Assembly: GCA_050123275.1 (NCBI GenBank)
Contig: JASFHK010000009.1
Span: forward strand, 1-63,025
Origin: E44-bin88 sp050123275
GTDB lineage: Bacteria; Chloroflexota; Dehalococcoidia; Dehalococcoidales; BS750m-G39
Length of the DNA stretch: 63,025 nucleotides
Direction of reading: 5' to 3'
Part shown: piece after piece, positions 30,872 through 41,449 of the stretch
How the letters are laid out: each line of letters starts with the position of its first letter
Position numbering within the stretch: the first letter of the stretch is position 1
Made by a program: the position numbers and the translations under genes
Notes under the pieces: model-generated
What the model was told of the DNA's origin: nothing
Database searches by the model: none
The model's input: only the letters and a program-made list of their open reading frames with translations

Positions 30872-32341
30872 ATGCCGCAGAGTTTACCGGGCCTGGAGAT
30901 GCTGGCCAAGATTATCGACGGCTCCTCCATACCCGCTTTCGTCATCAACAAGCAGCACCACGTTATCTACTGGAACACGGCTTTAGAGGCGCTCACCGGC
31001 ATCAAGCGGGATAAGGTAATCGGCACCGACCAGCACTGGCGGCCTTTCTACAACCAGCAGCGCCCCGCCATGGCCGACTTAATCGTGGACGGAGCGTCGG
31101 CGGAGGAGATTGCCGCCTACTACTCGGGCTATCACGGCCAGTCGCGTCTTATCGAGGGCGCTTACGAGGCCGAGGGCTTTTTCTCCGAAATCAGTAAGGG
31201 GGGCCGGTGGCTGCATTTCACCGCCAGCCCCATCCGCAATAACGACGGCGATATCATCGGCGCCATCGAGACGCTGGAGGATATCACCGAGCGCAAGTAC
31301 GCCGAGCAGGCGCTCTACGAATCCGAGAAGAGTTTCCGCGCCCTTTTCGAGGGCGCTTACGATGCCATCTGGTCGCACGACATGGAGGGCAACATCCAGA
31401 CGGCCAACCGGGCCGCCGCCAAGCTTAGCGGCTACCCGGTGGTGGAGCTGCTCATGATGAACGTGAAGTCCTTTCTGGGCGAGGAGAGCCTGGCAAAGGC
31501 GCGGGAGGTGGGGCGGCGGCTGGCGCAGCGACAAAAGGTGCAGTTGCCCTATGAGCTGAGGCTGATAAAGAAGGACGGCTCGGAGGCGATATGCATGGTC
31601 TCCACCAACCTGGTCAGGAGCGAGGGCAAGCCGGTGGGTTTCCACAACATCGCCCGCGACGTTACCCAGGAAAAACGGATGCAGGAGAACCTGCGCTACT
31701 ACCTGCAGGAAATCACCCGGGCGCAGGAAGAGGAGCGCAAGCGCATCGCCCGCGAGCTCCACGACGACACGGCCCAGCTTCTGGGCTCGCTATCGCGGCA
31801 GCTGGACAATTTCGTGCGCAATAAATCGGGGCTGGTCCCCGAAGAGGTCGCCTTTTTCAACGACCTGCAATCACAGCTCAAGCGGGGGGTGCAGGGGGTG
31901 CAGCGCTTCGTGAAGAATTTGCGGCCCTCGCTGCTCGACGACCTGGGGCTGATTCCGGCGCTGCGCTCGTTGATTAAGGACTTGCAGGAGTACGATGGCA
32001 TCGACAGCCGCATGGGGGTGCTTGGCGAGGAGAAGCGCTTTCCTCCCGAGTTCGAGTCCTCGCTCTTCCGCATCGTCCAGGAGGCGCTCAACAACGTGCG
32101 GCGGCACGCCAAGGCCACCGAAGCCACCGTGGTCATCGACTTCAGCGGCGACAAGGTTAAAGTTGCCATCGGCGACAACGGCAAGGGTTTCGAGCTGGTG
32201 GGGAGGGTGGACGACCTGCCCCGCAGCGGTAAGCTGGGTCTGGCGGGCATGCAGGAGAGGGCGCGGTTGCTGGGGGGCACCGTTGAGGTGAAGTCGGCGC
32301 CGGGCAAGGGGACGACTATTATCGTCGAGGTGCCGGGGTAA
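30872..32341 (+). CDS. PAS-domain sensor histidine kinase (NarX/DesK type)
   Basis: A 489-residue soluble kinase. It has a first PAS-like domain (about 10-145), a second PAS domain (about 152-270), a short coiled coil, the HisKA_3 motif with H297 (RIARELHDDTAQLLG) and an ATPase domain (NNVRRHAKA, GDNGKGFE, GLAGMQERARLLGG). No membrane segment is seen, so it senses a cytoplasmic signal. A redox, gas or small-ligand input through PAS is possible, but no haem or flavin residue pattern is clear. It forms an operon with the response regulator. Confidence 0.9.
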   Translation: MPQSLPGLEMLAKIIDGSSIPAFVINKQHHVIYWNTALEALTGIKRDKVIGTDQHWRPFYNQQRPAMADLIVDGASAEEIAAYYSGYHGQSRLIEGAYEAEGFFSEISKGGRWLHFTASPIRNNDGDIIGAIETLEDITERKYAEQALYESEKSFRALFEGAYDAIWSHDMEGNIQTANRAAAKLSGYPVVELLMMNVKSFLGEESLAKAREVGRRLAQRQKVQLPYELRLIKKDGSEAICMVSTNLVRSEGKPVGFHNIARDVTQEKRMQENLRYYLQEITRAQEEERKRIARELHDDTAQLLGSLSRQLDNFVRNKSGLVPEEVAFFNDLQSQLKRGVQGVQRFVKNLRPSLLDDLGLIPALRSLIKDLQEYDGIDSRMGVLGEEKRFPPEFESSLFRIVQEALNNVRRHAKATEATVVIDFSGDKVKVAIGDNGKGFELVGRVDDLPRSGKLGLAGMQERARLLGGTVEVKSAPGKGTTIIVEVPG

Positions 32342-32353
32342 AAGAATAGATTC

Positions 32354-32525
32354 CAGCCCCTCCGCCACCCCGCTCTGTTAGCGAAAGTATTCTCTTCCCA
32401 CCCAATACCCACCCTATAGAGGTTAGACCTCTATATACTGCTTAACCTGGGGGATGGAAAGGAGCGAAGCCCCTTTATACGTTAAAAGGGTGGCGGGTGG
32501 GTAAAGATATAGAACGGGGTGGGGT
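32354..32525 (+). repeat. Dispersed hairpin repeat, copy B (inverted pair)
   Basis: The forward unit (CCGCCACCCCGCTCTGT, CCCACCCAATACCCACCC) carries a perfect 9-bp hairpin TATAGAGGT-TAG-ACCTCTATA at 32415-32435. An inverted partial unit at about 32472-32525 reads back as CCCCACCCCGTTCTATA. The pair lies between the ends of the kinase and trpA genes. Confidence 0.8.
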
Positions 32526-32527
32526 AG

Positions 32528-33297
32528 CTAGCCCAACGCCTCCCGTAACTCCTTGATAAACTCTCCCACCTTGCCCATATCCCCGTTTTCCATGAGCTGG
32601 ATGATGCGGCTGCCCACGATGACGCCGTCGGCGATGGCGGCCACCCGTTGCGCCTGTTGCGGCGTCGAGATGCCGAAGCCGACGCAGAGGGGTTGAGAGG
32701 CCGCTTTTCTGACTCTATCTGCGAAGGCCGCCAGATCGGCGGGCAGGGCTTCGCGGGCGCCGGTGACGCCGGTGACCGAGACCAGGTAGATAAAGCCCCG
32801 CGATTTTGACGCCACCAGCTTTATCCTCTCCGGGGGGCTGGTGGGGGCCAAAAGATAAATGAGGTCTAGGTCGTGTTTCGGCGCTACTTTCTCCAGTTCG
32901 CCGCCTTCCTGCGGGGGGAGGTCGGGAATAATCAGGCCGTCGACGCCGGCGGCGGCGCTGTCTTTACAGAACGCCTCCAGCCCGTAGTGAAAGACCGGGT
33001 TGTAGTAGGTCATGAAGACGAGGGGGACGTCGGTCTGCTTTCTTAGCTTTTCGGCGACGTCGAGGCATGTATTGATAGTAACGCCCTTGAGCAGGGCCTG
33101 GTGGCTGGAACGCTGTATGGTGACGCCGTCGGCGAGGGGGTCGGAGAAGGGGATGCCCAGTTCCACGATGTCGGCGCCGTTTTGCGCTAAAAGGGGCACT
33201 ACCTCTAACGTGGCTTCTATAGTGGGATAGCCCACGGTGACGTAGGGGATGAGGGCTTTTTTGCGCTTCTGTCTGCTAAAGGCGTTGGCTATCCGGC

Positions 33298-33301
<4 letters not shown>
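32528..33301 (-). CDS. trpA: Tryptophan synthase alpha chain
   Basis: This 257-residue TIM-barrel enzyme cleaves indole-3-glycerol phosphate to indole. Catalytic residues are the Glu in ADIVELGIPFSDPLADG and the Asp in GVDGLIIPDLPP; the phosphate loop is GFGISTP. Last gene of the aromatic operon; its start overlaps the trpB stop as ATGA, so the two subunits are made together. Confidence 0.96.
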
Positions 33302-34478
<1,177 letters not shown>

Positions 34479-34482
<4 letters not shown>

Positions 34483-35633
34483 TGGCTTGTCTCCTTGATG
34501 TAGGCGTCGTAGTTGCGCTTCATCTCTCTAATATTGTCGCCGCCGAATTTTTCCAGCATGGCTTCGCCCAGAACCAGAGCCAGCATGGCCTCGGCGATGA
34601 CACCGGCGCGGGGCACGGCGCAGACGTCGGAGCGTTCCACCGTGGCCCTGGCCGGCTGGTGCGTCACCAAATCCACCGTGTCCAGCGGCTTGCCCAGCGT
34701 GGCGATGGGCTTGTGATAGACGCGGCAAACGATGTCCTCGCCGTTGGAAACGCCGCCCTCGATACCGCCGGTGTTATTGGTCGGTCGCCTAAAGTTGTCG
34801 TTCTTATATCCAATCGGGTCGTGAAAGGCGGAGCCGGGCATGGCCGCGCCCTGAAGGGCGTTGCCGATGGCCACCGCTTTCACCGAGGGGATGCTCATTA
34901 GGCCTTGGGCGATTTTGCCGTCGAGGCGGCGGTCGTAGTGCATAAAGCTGCCCAGTCCCGGGGGGACGCCGCAGGCGATTATCTCGACCACGCCGCCCAG
35001 CGTGTCGTTCTTGGCGGCGGCGGCCTCGATGGCCTGTTTCATGCGCCGGGCTGTCGCCGCATCAATGCACCTGATATCGGGGTCGTTGTCGAATACCCCG
35101 GCCACCTCGTCGAAGGAGTAATCGCTGCGCTCCATTTTCACGGCGCCAATCTGGACGGTATGGCTGGCGATGGCGATATCAAACCTGGCCAGCATTTTCC
35201 TGACCACTGCCGCCGCCATCACCCGGCAGATTGTCTCGCGGGCGCTGGCCCTTTCCAGAATGTTCCTGATATCGGTCTGGCCGTATTTCAAGGCTCCCGC
35301 CAGGTCGGCGTGGCCGGGGCGGGGGGTGGTCAACGGCGGCGCGGGCTTGTCTGTTGCCTCGATGCCCATCACCTCCCGCCAGTTGGCGAAGTCGGCGTTT
35401 TTGACCATCAAAGCTACGGGGCTGCCCAGCGTCTTGCCGTATCTTATGCCGGAGAGGATTTCGGCCTGGTCTTTCTCGATGAGCTTGCGTCCGCCCCGGC
35501 CGAAGTCGGCGTGGCGGCGCTTTAGCTCCTTATCAATGTCGGCGACGGTGATGCCGATGCCGGCGGGCAGGCCCTCGACGATAGCCAGGCAGGCGGGGCC
35601 GTGAGATTCACCGGCGGTCAGTATGCGTAGCAT
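34479..35633 (-). CDS. aroC: Chorismate synthase
   Basis: A 384-residue FMN-dependent enzyme that makes chorismate from EPSP. The canonical N-terminus LTAGESHGPACLAIVEGLPAG confirms the start, even though the frame overlaps the end of aroE by 26 bases. RASARETICRVMAAAV and GGVSNGEDI are also conserved. It gives the branch-point compound used by TrpE. Confidence 0.96.
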
Positions 35634-36447
35634 AGGTACCTCCTCCCAGGGCGGCGACCAGCGCCGACTCCATGACTTCCAGCGGGGCGTCCTGCCCGGT
35701 GAAGAGCCGGAACTGCTCGGCGGCCTGGTAGAGCAGCATTTTATAGCCGTAAACGATAGTACACCCCTTCTCCCCGGCTTCGCGGAGGAGGCGGGTTTCC
35801 CGGGGGCTATAGACGATGTCGAAGACGGTGAGGCGCGGGTGCAAAAAGCTCTGTGGGACTATAGTCTGCCCGGTGTTGGTCATGCCCACCGTGGTGGCGT
35901 TAATCAGGATGTCGGCGCTGTTCAAAAACGTCAGCCGGTCCAGTCCGCCGGAGTCGGCGGCCCTGACCTTATTGGCTAAATGCCGGGCTTTATCCAGGGT
36001 GCGATTTAATATCGCCAAATCCGCCCCGCTCTCCATAAGCGCGGCGGCAATGGCCGATGCGGCGCCGCCGCTGCCGATGAGGACTACCCTCTTGCCGCCG
36101 ACCTCGGTGACCTCTTCCAGCGCTTTGAGGGCGCCGATGCCGTCGGTGTTGTAGCCGGTCAGTACGCCGTTGTCGTTGACCACGGTGTTGACGGCTCCGA
36201 TGGCTTCGGCGGCGGGGTCGACGCGGTCGAGGTATTTCCGGGCGGCGGTCTTGTGGGGGGTGGTGATGCTGGCGCCGCGGAGGCCGCGCTCTCTCACCAC
36301 GGCTAGAGCCGGGCCGATGTCGGCGGCGCGCATGGCAATATAGCGGTAGTTTAGCCCCAGCGCCTTGTAGGCGGCGTTGTGGATGGCGGGGGATAAAGAG
36401 TGCGCCACGGGGTCGCCGATGAGGCAGCAGGTTACGGTGTCAGTCAT
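35608..36447 (-). CDS. aroE: Shikimate dehydrogenase
   Basis: This 279-residue NADP-dependent enzyme reduces 3-dehydroshikimate. It has the shikimate-binding SLSPAIHNAAYKALG, Lys in TTPHKTAARKYLD, NTVVNDNG-TGYNTDGIG and the dinucleotide motif GSGGAASAI. The frame overlaps aroK by 8 bases and aroC by 26, which is tight even for this operon. Confidence 0.94.
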   Translation of the reverse strand: MTDTVTCCLIGDPVAHSLSPAIHNAAYKALGLNYRYIAMRAADIGPALAVVRERGLRGASITTPHKTAARKYLDRVDPAAEAIGAVNTVVNDNGVLTGYNTDGIGALKALEEVTEVGGKRVVLIGSGGAASAIAAALMESGADLAILNRTLDKARHLANKVRAADSGGLDRLTFLNSADILINATTVGMTNTGQTIVPQSFLHPRLTVFDIVYSPRETRLLREAGEKGCTIVYGYKMLLYQAAEQFRLFTGQDAPLEVMESALVAALGGGTYATHTDRR

Positions 36448-36997
36448 CCTCTTCTCCCCGCATGCAGAGCAGGTTGATGATGGAATCGGCCTGGAGGACG
36501 ATGATGTAGATAATGGCCTCCACCACCTCTTCGGGAGTCCTGTCCTCGGTGTCCACGTTGATATCGGCGGACTGTTTGTAGAGTTTACGGCGTTCGGCGA
36601 AGATTGTTTCCATCTCCTCGCGGCGGCTCTTGCCCTCGATCAACGGCGGCCTCAGGTAATCGTCGCCGACGCGCTGGACAAGGGTATCGATGCCGGCGGT
36701 GAGCCAGATAAGCAGCCCGTTTTTCTTAAGAATGGTGAGGTTTTCGGGGTGGGTGACCACGCCGCCGCCGGTGGCGATGATGAGGTTATCGCGCCCGGCC
36801 AGCTCGGTGACGACCTCGGCCTCGATATCGCGGAATTTGTCCCAGCCGTGCTCGGCCACAATCTGGGGGATGCTCATCCCGGCCCTGGCGACGACCAGCT
36901 CGTCCGTCTCGACCAGCTCGCGCCCCAGCTTCTGGGAAAGTACCTTGCCCACCGCCGTCTTGCCCGAACCCCTCATGCCGATAAGGACAATGTTCAT
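36440..36997 (-). CDS. aroK: Shikimate kinase
   Basis: A 185-residue P-loop kinase. It has Walker A GMRGSGKTAVG at the N-terminus, ETDELVV (shikimate Asp), FRDIEAEVV, the GGGVV loop and the R-PPL lid (DDYLRPPLIEGK). A slightly long C-terminal tail adds about 15 residues. It overlaps aroA and aroE. Confidence 0.93.
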   Translation of the reverse strand: MNIVLIGMRGSGKTAVGKVLSQKLGRELVETDELVVARAGMSIPQIVAEHGWDKFRDIEAEVVTELAGRDNLIIATGGGVVTHPENLTILKKNGLLIWLTAGIDTLVQRVGDDYLRPPLIEGKSRREEMETIFAERRKLYKQSADINVDTEDRTPEEVVEAIIYIIVLQADSIINLLCMRGEEDD

Positions 36998-38277
36998 GCC
37001 AGCTCCTCCACTTTCGCCCCCAGTGCGGTTAAGTCGCTGAAGAAGCGGGGGTAGGATTTGGTCACGGCTTCGGTGCCGTTGACAATAGAATCGCCTGCGG
37101 CGAAGAGGGCAGCGATGCTCAGGCTCATCGCCAGGCGGTGGTCGTCATGGCTTGCTACGGCGGCGCCCACGGGCCTACTTCCATATATTACCATATTATC
37201 GGTGCCGACGTCGGTCTTGATGTCCATTTTGTTAAGCTCCGCCGCCGTGTCGTTGAGTCGGTCGCTCTCCTTGAAGCGGAGGCGGGCGATATTATTAAGC
37301 CTTGTCCTGCCTTCGGCGAAGGCGGCCACCGCCGCCAGCGCGGGGACGAGGTCGGGGTAGTCGCTCAAGTCGATGTCAATGCCTTTAAGTTTGTCGCGGC
37401 CCCCGACGGTCACCGTGTCTTCGGCGTATGTCACCGAGGCGCCCATCTTTTTCAGGATGTCGAGCAGGTATCTGTCGCCCTGGACCGAGGTGGCGTTGAG
37501 CCCGGTCACCGTCAGTGGGGCGCCGCCGATGGCGCCGGCGGCGAAGAAATAGGCCGCCGAGGAGTAATCGCCCTCGATTCGGTAGTTCCGCGCCCGGTAT
37601 TCCTGGTTGCCTTCGACGGTAAACTCCCGGTAGTCGCGGTTGGCTACCTTCACGCCGAAGGTTTGCATCACGTCCAGGGTTACGTCGATGTAGGGCCTGG
37701 AGGCCAGCCCGCCGTTGATGCGGATGCTCAGGCCCTTGCGCGTGTAGGGGGCGGCCATGAGCAGGGCGCTCACCGGCTGGGAGCTTACCTCCCCGGAGAG
37801 GGAGACCTGGCTTGCCTTGAAGTCGCCGCCCTGAATCTCGATGGGGGCGCAGCCGTCGTTGTTCAGGGAACGGGCGTGGACGCCCAGCCCCTGCAACGCC
37901 GAGAGCAGGTCGCCCATGGGGCGCTGGCGCAGCCGGTTGTCGCCGTCGAGGACGACCCGTGACGGGGAAGCGGCGGCGATGGGGGCGACCATCCTGAAGG
38001 TGCTCGCCGAGTTGCCCACGAAGATTTGTTCCTGGCGGAGCTCGATGCGGCCGCCCGTGCCCTTGATGACCAGGCTATTGCCCCGCCGCTCGACGCTGGC
38101 GCCCAGGGCGCGGCAGGCGTCGGCGGTGTACATGGTGTCGTCGGCGAGCAGGGGATTTTCGATGACGCTTTCCCCCGCCGCCAGCGAGGCCACTATTATC
38201 GCCCGGTGGGTGTAGCTCTTCGATGGCGGCGCCTTGACCTCGCCCCAAATCCTTGACGGCGCTATCCTCGTTTTCAT
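36994..38277 (-). CDS. aroA: EPSP synthase (3-phosphoshikimate 1-carboxyvinyltransferase)
   Basis: A 427-residue enzyme with APPSKSYTHRAIIVASLAAG at the N-terminus, GNSASTFRMVAPIAA (the GNAGTA-type loop, here with S and F), QPVSALLMAAP and KESDR near the end. The G-N-S-A-S-T loop differs from the glyphosate-sensitive consensus GNAGTA, so altered inhibitor response is possible but untested. Start 38277 overlaps the aroQ stop as ATGA; longer upstream frame is not needed. Confidence 0.94.
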   Translation of the reverse strand: MKTRIAPSRIWGEVKAPPSKSYTHRAIIVASLAAGESVIENPLLADDTMYTADACRALGASVERRGNSLVIKGTGGRIELRQEQIFVGNSASTFRMVAPIAAASPSRVVLDGDNRLRQRPMGDLLSALQGLGVHARSLNNDGCAPIEIQGGDFKASQVSLSGEVSSQPVSALLMAAPYTRKGLSIRINGGLASRPYIDVTLDVMQTFGVKVANRDYREFTVEGNQEYRARNYRIEGDYSSAAYFFAAGAIGGAPLTVTGLNATSVQGDRYLLDILKKMGASVTYAEDTVTVGGRDKLKGIDIDLSDYPDLVPALAAVAAFAEGRTRLNNIARLRFKESDRLNDTAAELNKMDIKTDVGTDNMVIYGSRPVGAAVASHDDHRLAMSLSIAALFAAGDSIVNGTEAVTKSYPRFFSDLTALGAKVEELA

Positions 38278-38717
38278 TTTTTCCTGCCTCTGATGTGCTC
38301 GGCCAGGGCTTCCAGGCCGGCGATATAGCTCTGTGTTTTCAGCCCGCTGATTTGCTTGACGGCGATGTCCGAAATCACGGAGACCTTGCGCCACTCCTCG
38401 CGGGCGTTGATGTCGGAAAGGTGCACCTCGACCACGGGCAACCCCGAATCCACTAATGCGTCGCGCAGGGAATAGCCGTAGTGGGTGAGGGCGGCGGGGT
38501 TGATGAGGATGCCGTCGGCTCCGTCCGTGTTCGCCTGGATGAAATCGATGAGGGCGCCTTCGTGGTTGGACTGGAAGAAGGCGAGCTGGCAGTCTAAGGT
38601 TCGGCTCTTTTCGTGGAGCCGGTGCTCTATGGCGGGCAGGGTGTCGCTACCGTAGTGTTCGGCATCGCGCCTGCCCAGCAGGTTAAGATTAGGGCCGTTG
38701 ATAACCATTATCTTCAT
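38274..38717 (-). CDS. aroQ: 3-Dehydroquinate dehydratase, type II
   Basis: A 147-residue type II enzyme, dodecameric in the family. It has INGPNLNLLGRRDAEHYG (catalytic Arg and Tyr), FQSNHEGALIDFI, INPAALTHYGYSLRDAL and VEVHLSDINAREEWR (His). Start 38717 overlaps the aroB stop as ATGA and has GGAG 8 bases upstream; an ATG two codons earlier is less well placed. Confidence 0.95.
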   Translation of the reverse strand: MKIMVINGPNLNLLGRRDAEHYGSDTLPAIEHRLHEKSRTLDCQLAFFQSNHEGALIDFIQANTDGADGILINPAALTHYGYSLRDALVDSGLPVVEVHLSDINAREEWRKVSVISDIAVKQISGLKTQSYIAGLEALAEHIRGRKK

Positions 38718-39799
38718 CGGCATAGCTCCTTGAACACTTTTTCGACGACGGCTTCGTCCACCGTTTGGCCGGAGACGGCCCGGCCGATAGCTTCCAGCAA
38801 GACCCAGCGGGTCCGGCCCTGCCTCTTTTTCTTGTCGAAGCGGATGGCCTTGAGCAGGGTGCCGGGGCTTAGCCCCGGGCAGGCGGCGGGCAGCCCTAGC
38901 TTTTTCAGCAGCCTTTCGATGCTGTTAGCGTCTTCGGTTTTAAGCATACCCAGCTCCCGGCTGATGCGGGCGGCGGCGACGATGCCCACCGCCACCGCCT
39001 GGCCGTGCCCCTGTCCCTTAAAGCCCTGGGCGGCTTCCAGCGCGTGGGCGAGGGTGTGGCCGAAATTCAGAATGGCGCGCCGGCCCGTCTTTTCCTTTTC
39101 GTCAATTTCGACGATATCTGCCTTGAGGCGGCAACAGCGCCGCACGATTTCGGTCAGTTCCCCGGCGCTGAAGTTGCCGTCCGCCTTCTGCTCCAGAATA
39201 CGATATAGCCCCTCGTCCATGGCTACAGCGTATTTGACCACCTCGCCCAGCCCGTTGGCCGTCTCGTTGGGGGGCAGCGACTTTAAGAAATCGATGTCGA
39301 TGATAATCGCCCGAGGCTGGTAGAAGGCGCCCACCATGTTCTTCTTGCCGCTGAAGTTGACGCCGACCTTGCCGCCGATGGCGCTGTCCACCTGGGCGAG
39401 GAGGGTGGTGGGCAGCTGAATATAGTCGATGCCGCGCAGGTAGCTGGCGGCGATAAAGCCGGCGGTGTCGCCGACCACGCCGCCGCCCAGAGCGCAGATG
39501 AGACCCTGGCGGTCAACGTTATTGGCCAGCAGGAAGCTAAAGCCGCGCTCGACGGTGCTCAGCGACTTGGCCCGCTCGCCGGCGGGCAACTGGAAGCAGT
39601 GCACCGGCTTGCCCGTCGCCTTTAGTGTCGAGAGGACGTCCTGACCGTACAAACGGTCGACGACGCTGTCGGTGATGAGCGTCAGGCTGGAGTAATCGCC
39701 GAATTCGAACCGCCCGGCGAGACGCCCGGTGATGCCGTCGCCGACACTGATGGGGCACGTCCGCTCCGACTTAAAATTGATGACATGGTCGGCTTTCAT
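38714..39799 (-). CDS. aroB: 3-Dehydroquinate synthase
   Basis: A 361-residue NAD- and metal-dependent enzyme that closes the first carbocyclic ring. It has LPAGERAKSL, CALGGGVVGDTAGFIAASYLRG (NAD loop), PTTLLAQVDSAIGGKVGVN and metal ligands Glu in NGLGEVVKYA and His in LNFGHTLAHALE. Overlaps aroF by 4 bases. Confidence 0.96.
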   Translation of the reverse strand: MKADHVINFKSERTCPISVGDGITGRLAGRFEFGDYSSLTLITDSVVDRLYGQDVLSTLKATGKPVHCFQLPAGERAKSLSTVERGFSFLLANNVDRQGLICALGGGVVGDTAGFIAASYLRGIDYIQLPTTLLAQVDSAIGGKVGVNFSGKKNMVGAFYQPRAIIIDIDFLKSLPPNETANGLGEVVKYAVAMDEGLYRILEQKADGNFSAGELTEIVRRCCRLKADIVEIDEKEKTGRRAILNFGHTLAHALEAAQGFKGQGHGQAVAVGIVAAARISRELGMLKTEDANSIERLLKKLGLPAACPGLSPGTLLKAIRFDKKKRQGRTRWVLLEAIGRAVSGQTVDEAVVEKVFKELCR

Positions 39800-40791
39800 G
39801 GCGCCAGTCCTTTTATCTCCTTTATCAGCTCGTCGAACTGCTCCGGATACAACGACTGCATCCCGTCGGAGAGGGCGTGGGGCGGGTCGTGGTGCACCTC
39901 GACGAGCAGGCCGTCGGCGCCGACGGCGATGGCGCCCTTGGACAGAGGGATGACGTAGTCGCGCTTGCCGGCGGCGTGGCTGGGGTCGACGATGACGGGC
40001 AGGTGGCTGACCTGCTTCACCGAGGGGATGGCGGCCAGGTCCAGCGTGTTGCGGGTGTTATCGGAGAAGGTGCGGATGCCGCGCTCGCATAGGATTACCT
40101 GGCGGTTGCCCTCCGAGCTGATGTACTCCGCCGCCATGAGCCACTCTTCAATAGTCGCCGCAAAGCTGCGCTTGAGCAGCACCGGTTTCGAGGCGTGCCC
40201 CGCCTGGCGCAGCAGCGAGTAGTTATGCATGTTGCGGGCGCCGATCTGGATGATATCGGCGTATCTGTCCACCAGCTCCAGGCTTTTTTCGTCGATGGCC
40301 TCGGTGACGACGAACAGTCCGGTCTCCTCACGGACGTTGGCCAGAATCTTCAGGCCCTCTTCGCCCAGCCCCTGGAAGCTGTAAGGGGAGGTGCGGGGCT
40401 TGAAGGCGCCGCCGCGAAAGATTCGGGCGCCGCTTTTCTTGACCAGGCGGGCGATGGCCAGCGCCTGCTCCTGGCTCTCCACGGCGCAGGGCCCGGCCAT
40501 GATTACCGGCTGTCCCTGGCCGATTTTAACGTCGCCGACGGTGATGGCGGTGGGCTGGGGGTGCGTTTCCCGGCTCACCAGCTTGTACTGCTTGGTCACC
40601 CGCACCGTTTCCTTGACGCCGGGTAAAACCAGCAGTCCGGCGTCGTCCACGGGGCCGGTGTTGCCCACGATGCAGACCGCCGTGCGCTGGGCTCCGGGCA
40701 TGGGCACGCCGCGGTAGCCCATGCTCTCGATGGTCTTGATGACGCCGTCGACCTGTGACTCGGTGGCGTCGTTTTTCATAACCACTAACAT
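39796..40791 (-). CDS. aroF: DAHP synthase, type I beta (AroF/AroA-beta)
   Basis: A 331-residue enzyme that condenses PEP and erythrose 4-phosphate. The N-terminal ferredoxin-like domain (about 1-68) is a regulatory domain in this subclass and can bind Tyr or Phe. The barrel has MAGPCAVES, FRGGAFKPRTSPYSFQG, GARNMHNYSLLRQ and VDPSHAAGKRD. First committed step of the pathway; 13 bases after trpF. Confidence 0.95.
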   Translation of the reverse strand: MLVVMKNDATESQVDGVIKTIESMGYRGVPMPGAQRTAVCIVGNTGPVDDAGLLVLPGVKETVRVTKQYKLVSRETHPQPTAITVGDVKIGQGQPVIMAGPCAVESQEQALAIARLVKKSGARIFRGGAFKPRTSPYSFQGLGEEGLKILANVREETGLFVVTEAIDEKSLELVDRYADIIQIGARNMHNYSLLRQAGHASKPVLLKRSFAATIEEWLMAAEYISSEGNRQVILCERGIRTFSDNTRNTLDLAAIPSVKQVSHLPVIVDPSHAAGKRDYVIPLSKGAIAVGADGLLVEVHHDPPHALSDGMQSLYPEQFDELIKEIKGLAP

Positions 40792-40804
40792 CTTGAAGTC
40801 CTCC

Positions 40805-41449
40805 TTAAGGGCTTTCGGCGGCCCGGGCCGCTTTGATGAAAGCCCTGATTTTTTCGATATCCTTTTTGCCCCCGCTCTCCACGCCGCTGGAGACGTCGAC
40901 TCCCCAGGGTTGGAGGCGGGCGACTACCTGCCCTACGTTTTCGGTGTTGAGTCCGCCGGCGATGATGACCGGGTAGGTTTGGGCCGCCTTACGGGCGATA
41001 TCCCAGCTAAAAGCCTTGCCCGTGCCGCCGTATTGCGCCTCGACGTGGGTGTCGAGCAGGTAGACGTAGGAGTGGTGGCGCAGCGTCCTGTTCAGGCCGT
41101 CGATGTGGGAGAGAAGTTGTGCCTCGTCCCAGTCGGGGGCGATATGGACGGCCCGAATCAGTTGTTCGCGCACCTGGCGGCAGACGTCCGAGCTCTCGTC
41201 GCCGCTGAGTTGCACCCAGTCCAGCTTGCATTCGGCGGCGATGGCGTTGACCTCGGCGGCGGGGGTGTTGACGAAGACGCCGACCACGGGCAGCCCGTGC
41301 TTCCTGGCCGCGGCGGCTATCCGCTTCGCCTGCGCCGGGGTCACCCGGCGGGGGGAGGGGGCGAAGACGACGCCGAGCAGGTCGGCGCCGGCCTCGGCGA
41401 CGGGCCCGACGTGGGCGACATCGGTGATGCCGCAAATCTTGACCTTCAT
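40805..41449 (-). CDS. trpF: Phosphoribosylanthranilate isomerase
   Basis: A 214-residue TIM barrel. It has the N-terminal KICGITDVAHV with catalytic Cys, GVVFAPSPRRV, VQLSGDES, LLDTHVEAQYGGTGKAFSWD (catalytic Asp) and IAGGLNTENV. Start 41449 overlaps the trpC stop as ATGA. A single-function enzyme, not fused to TrpC. Confidence 0.95.
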   Translation of the reverse strand: MKVKICGITDVAHVGPVAEAGADLLGVVFAPSPRRVTPAQAKRIAAAARKHGLPVVGVFVNTPAAEVNAIAAECKLDWVQLSGDESSDVCRQVREQLIRAVHIAPDWDEAQLLSHIDGLNRTLRHHSYVYLLDTHVEAQYGGTGKAFSWDIARKAAQTYPVIIAGGLNTENVGQVVARLQPWGVDVSSGVESGGKKDIEKIRAFIKAARAAESP

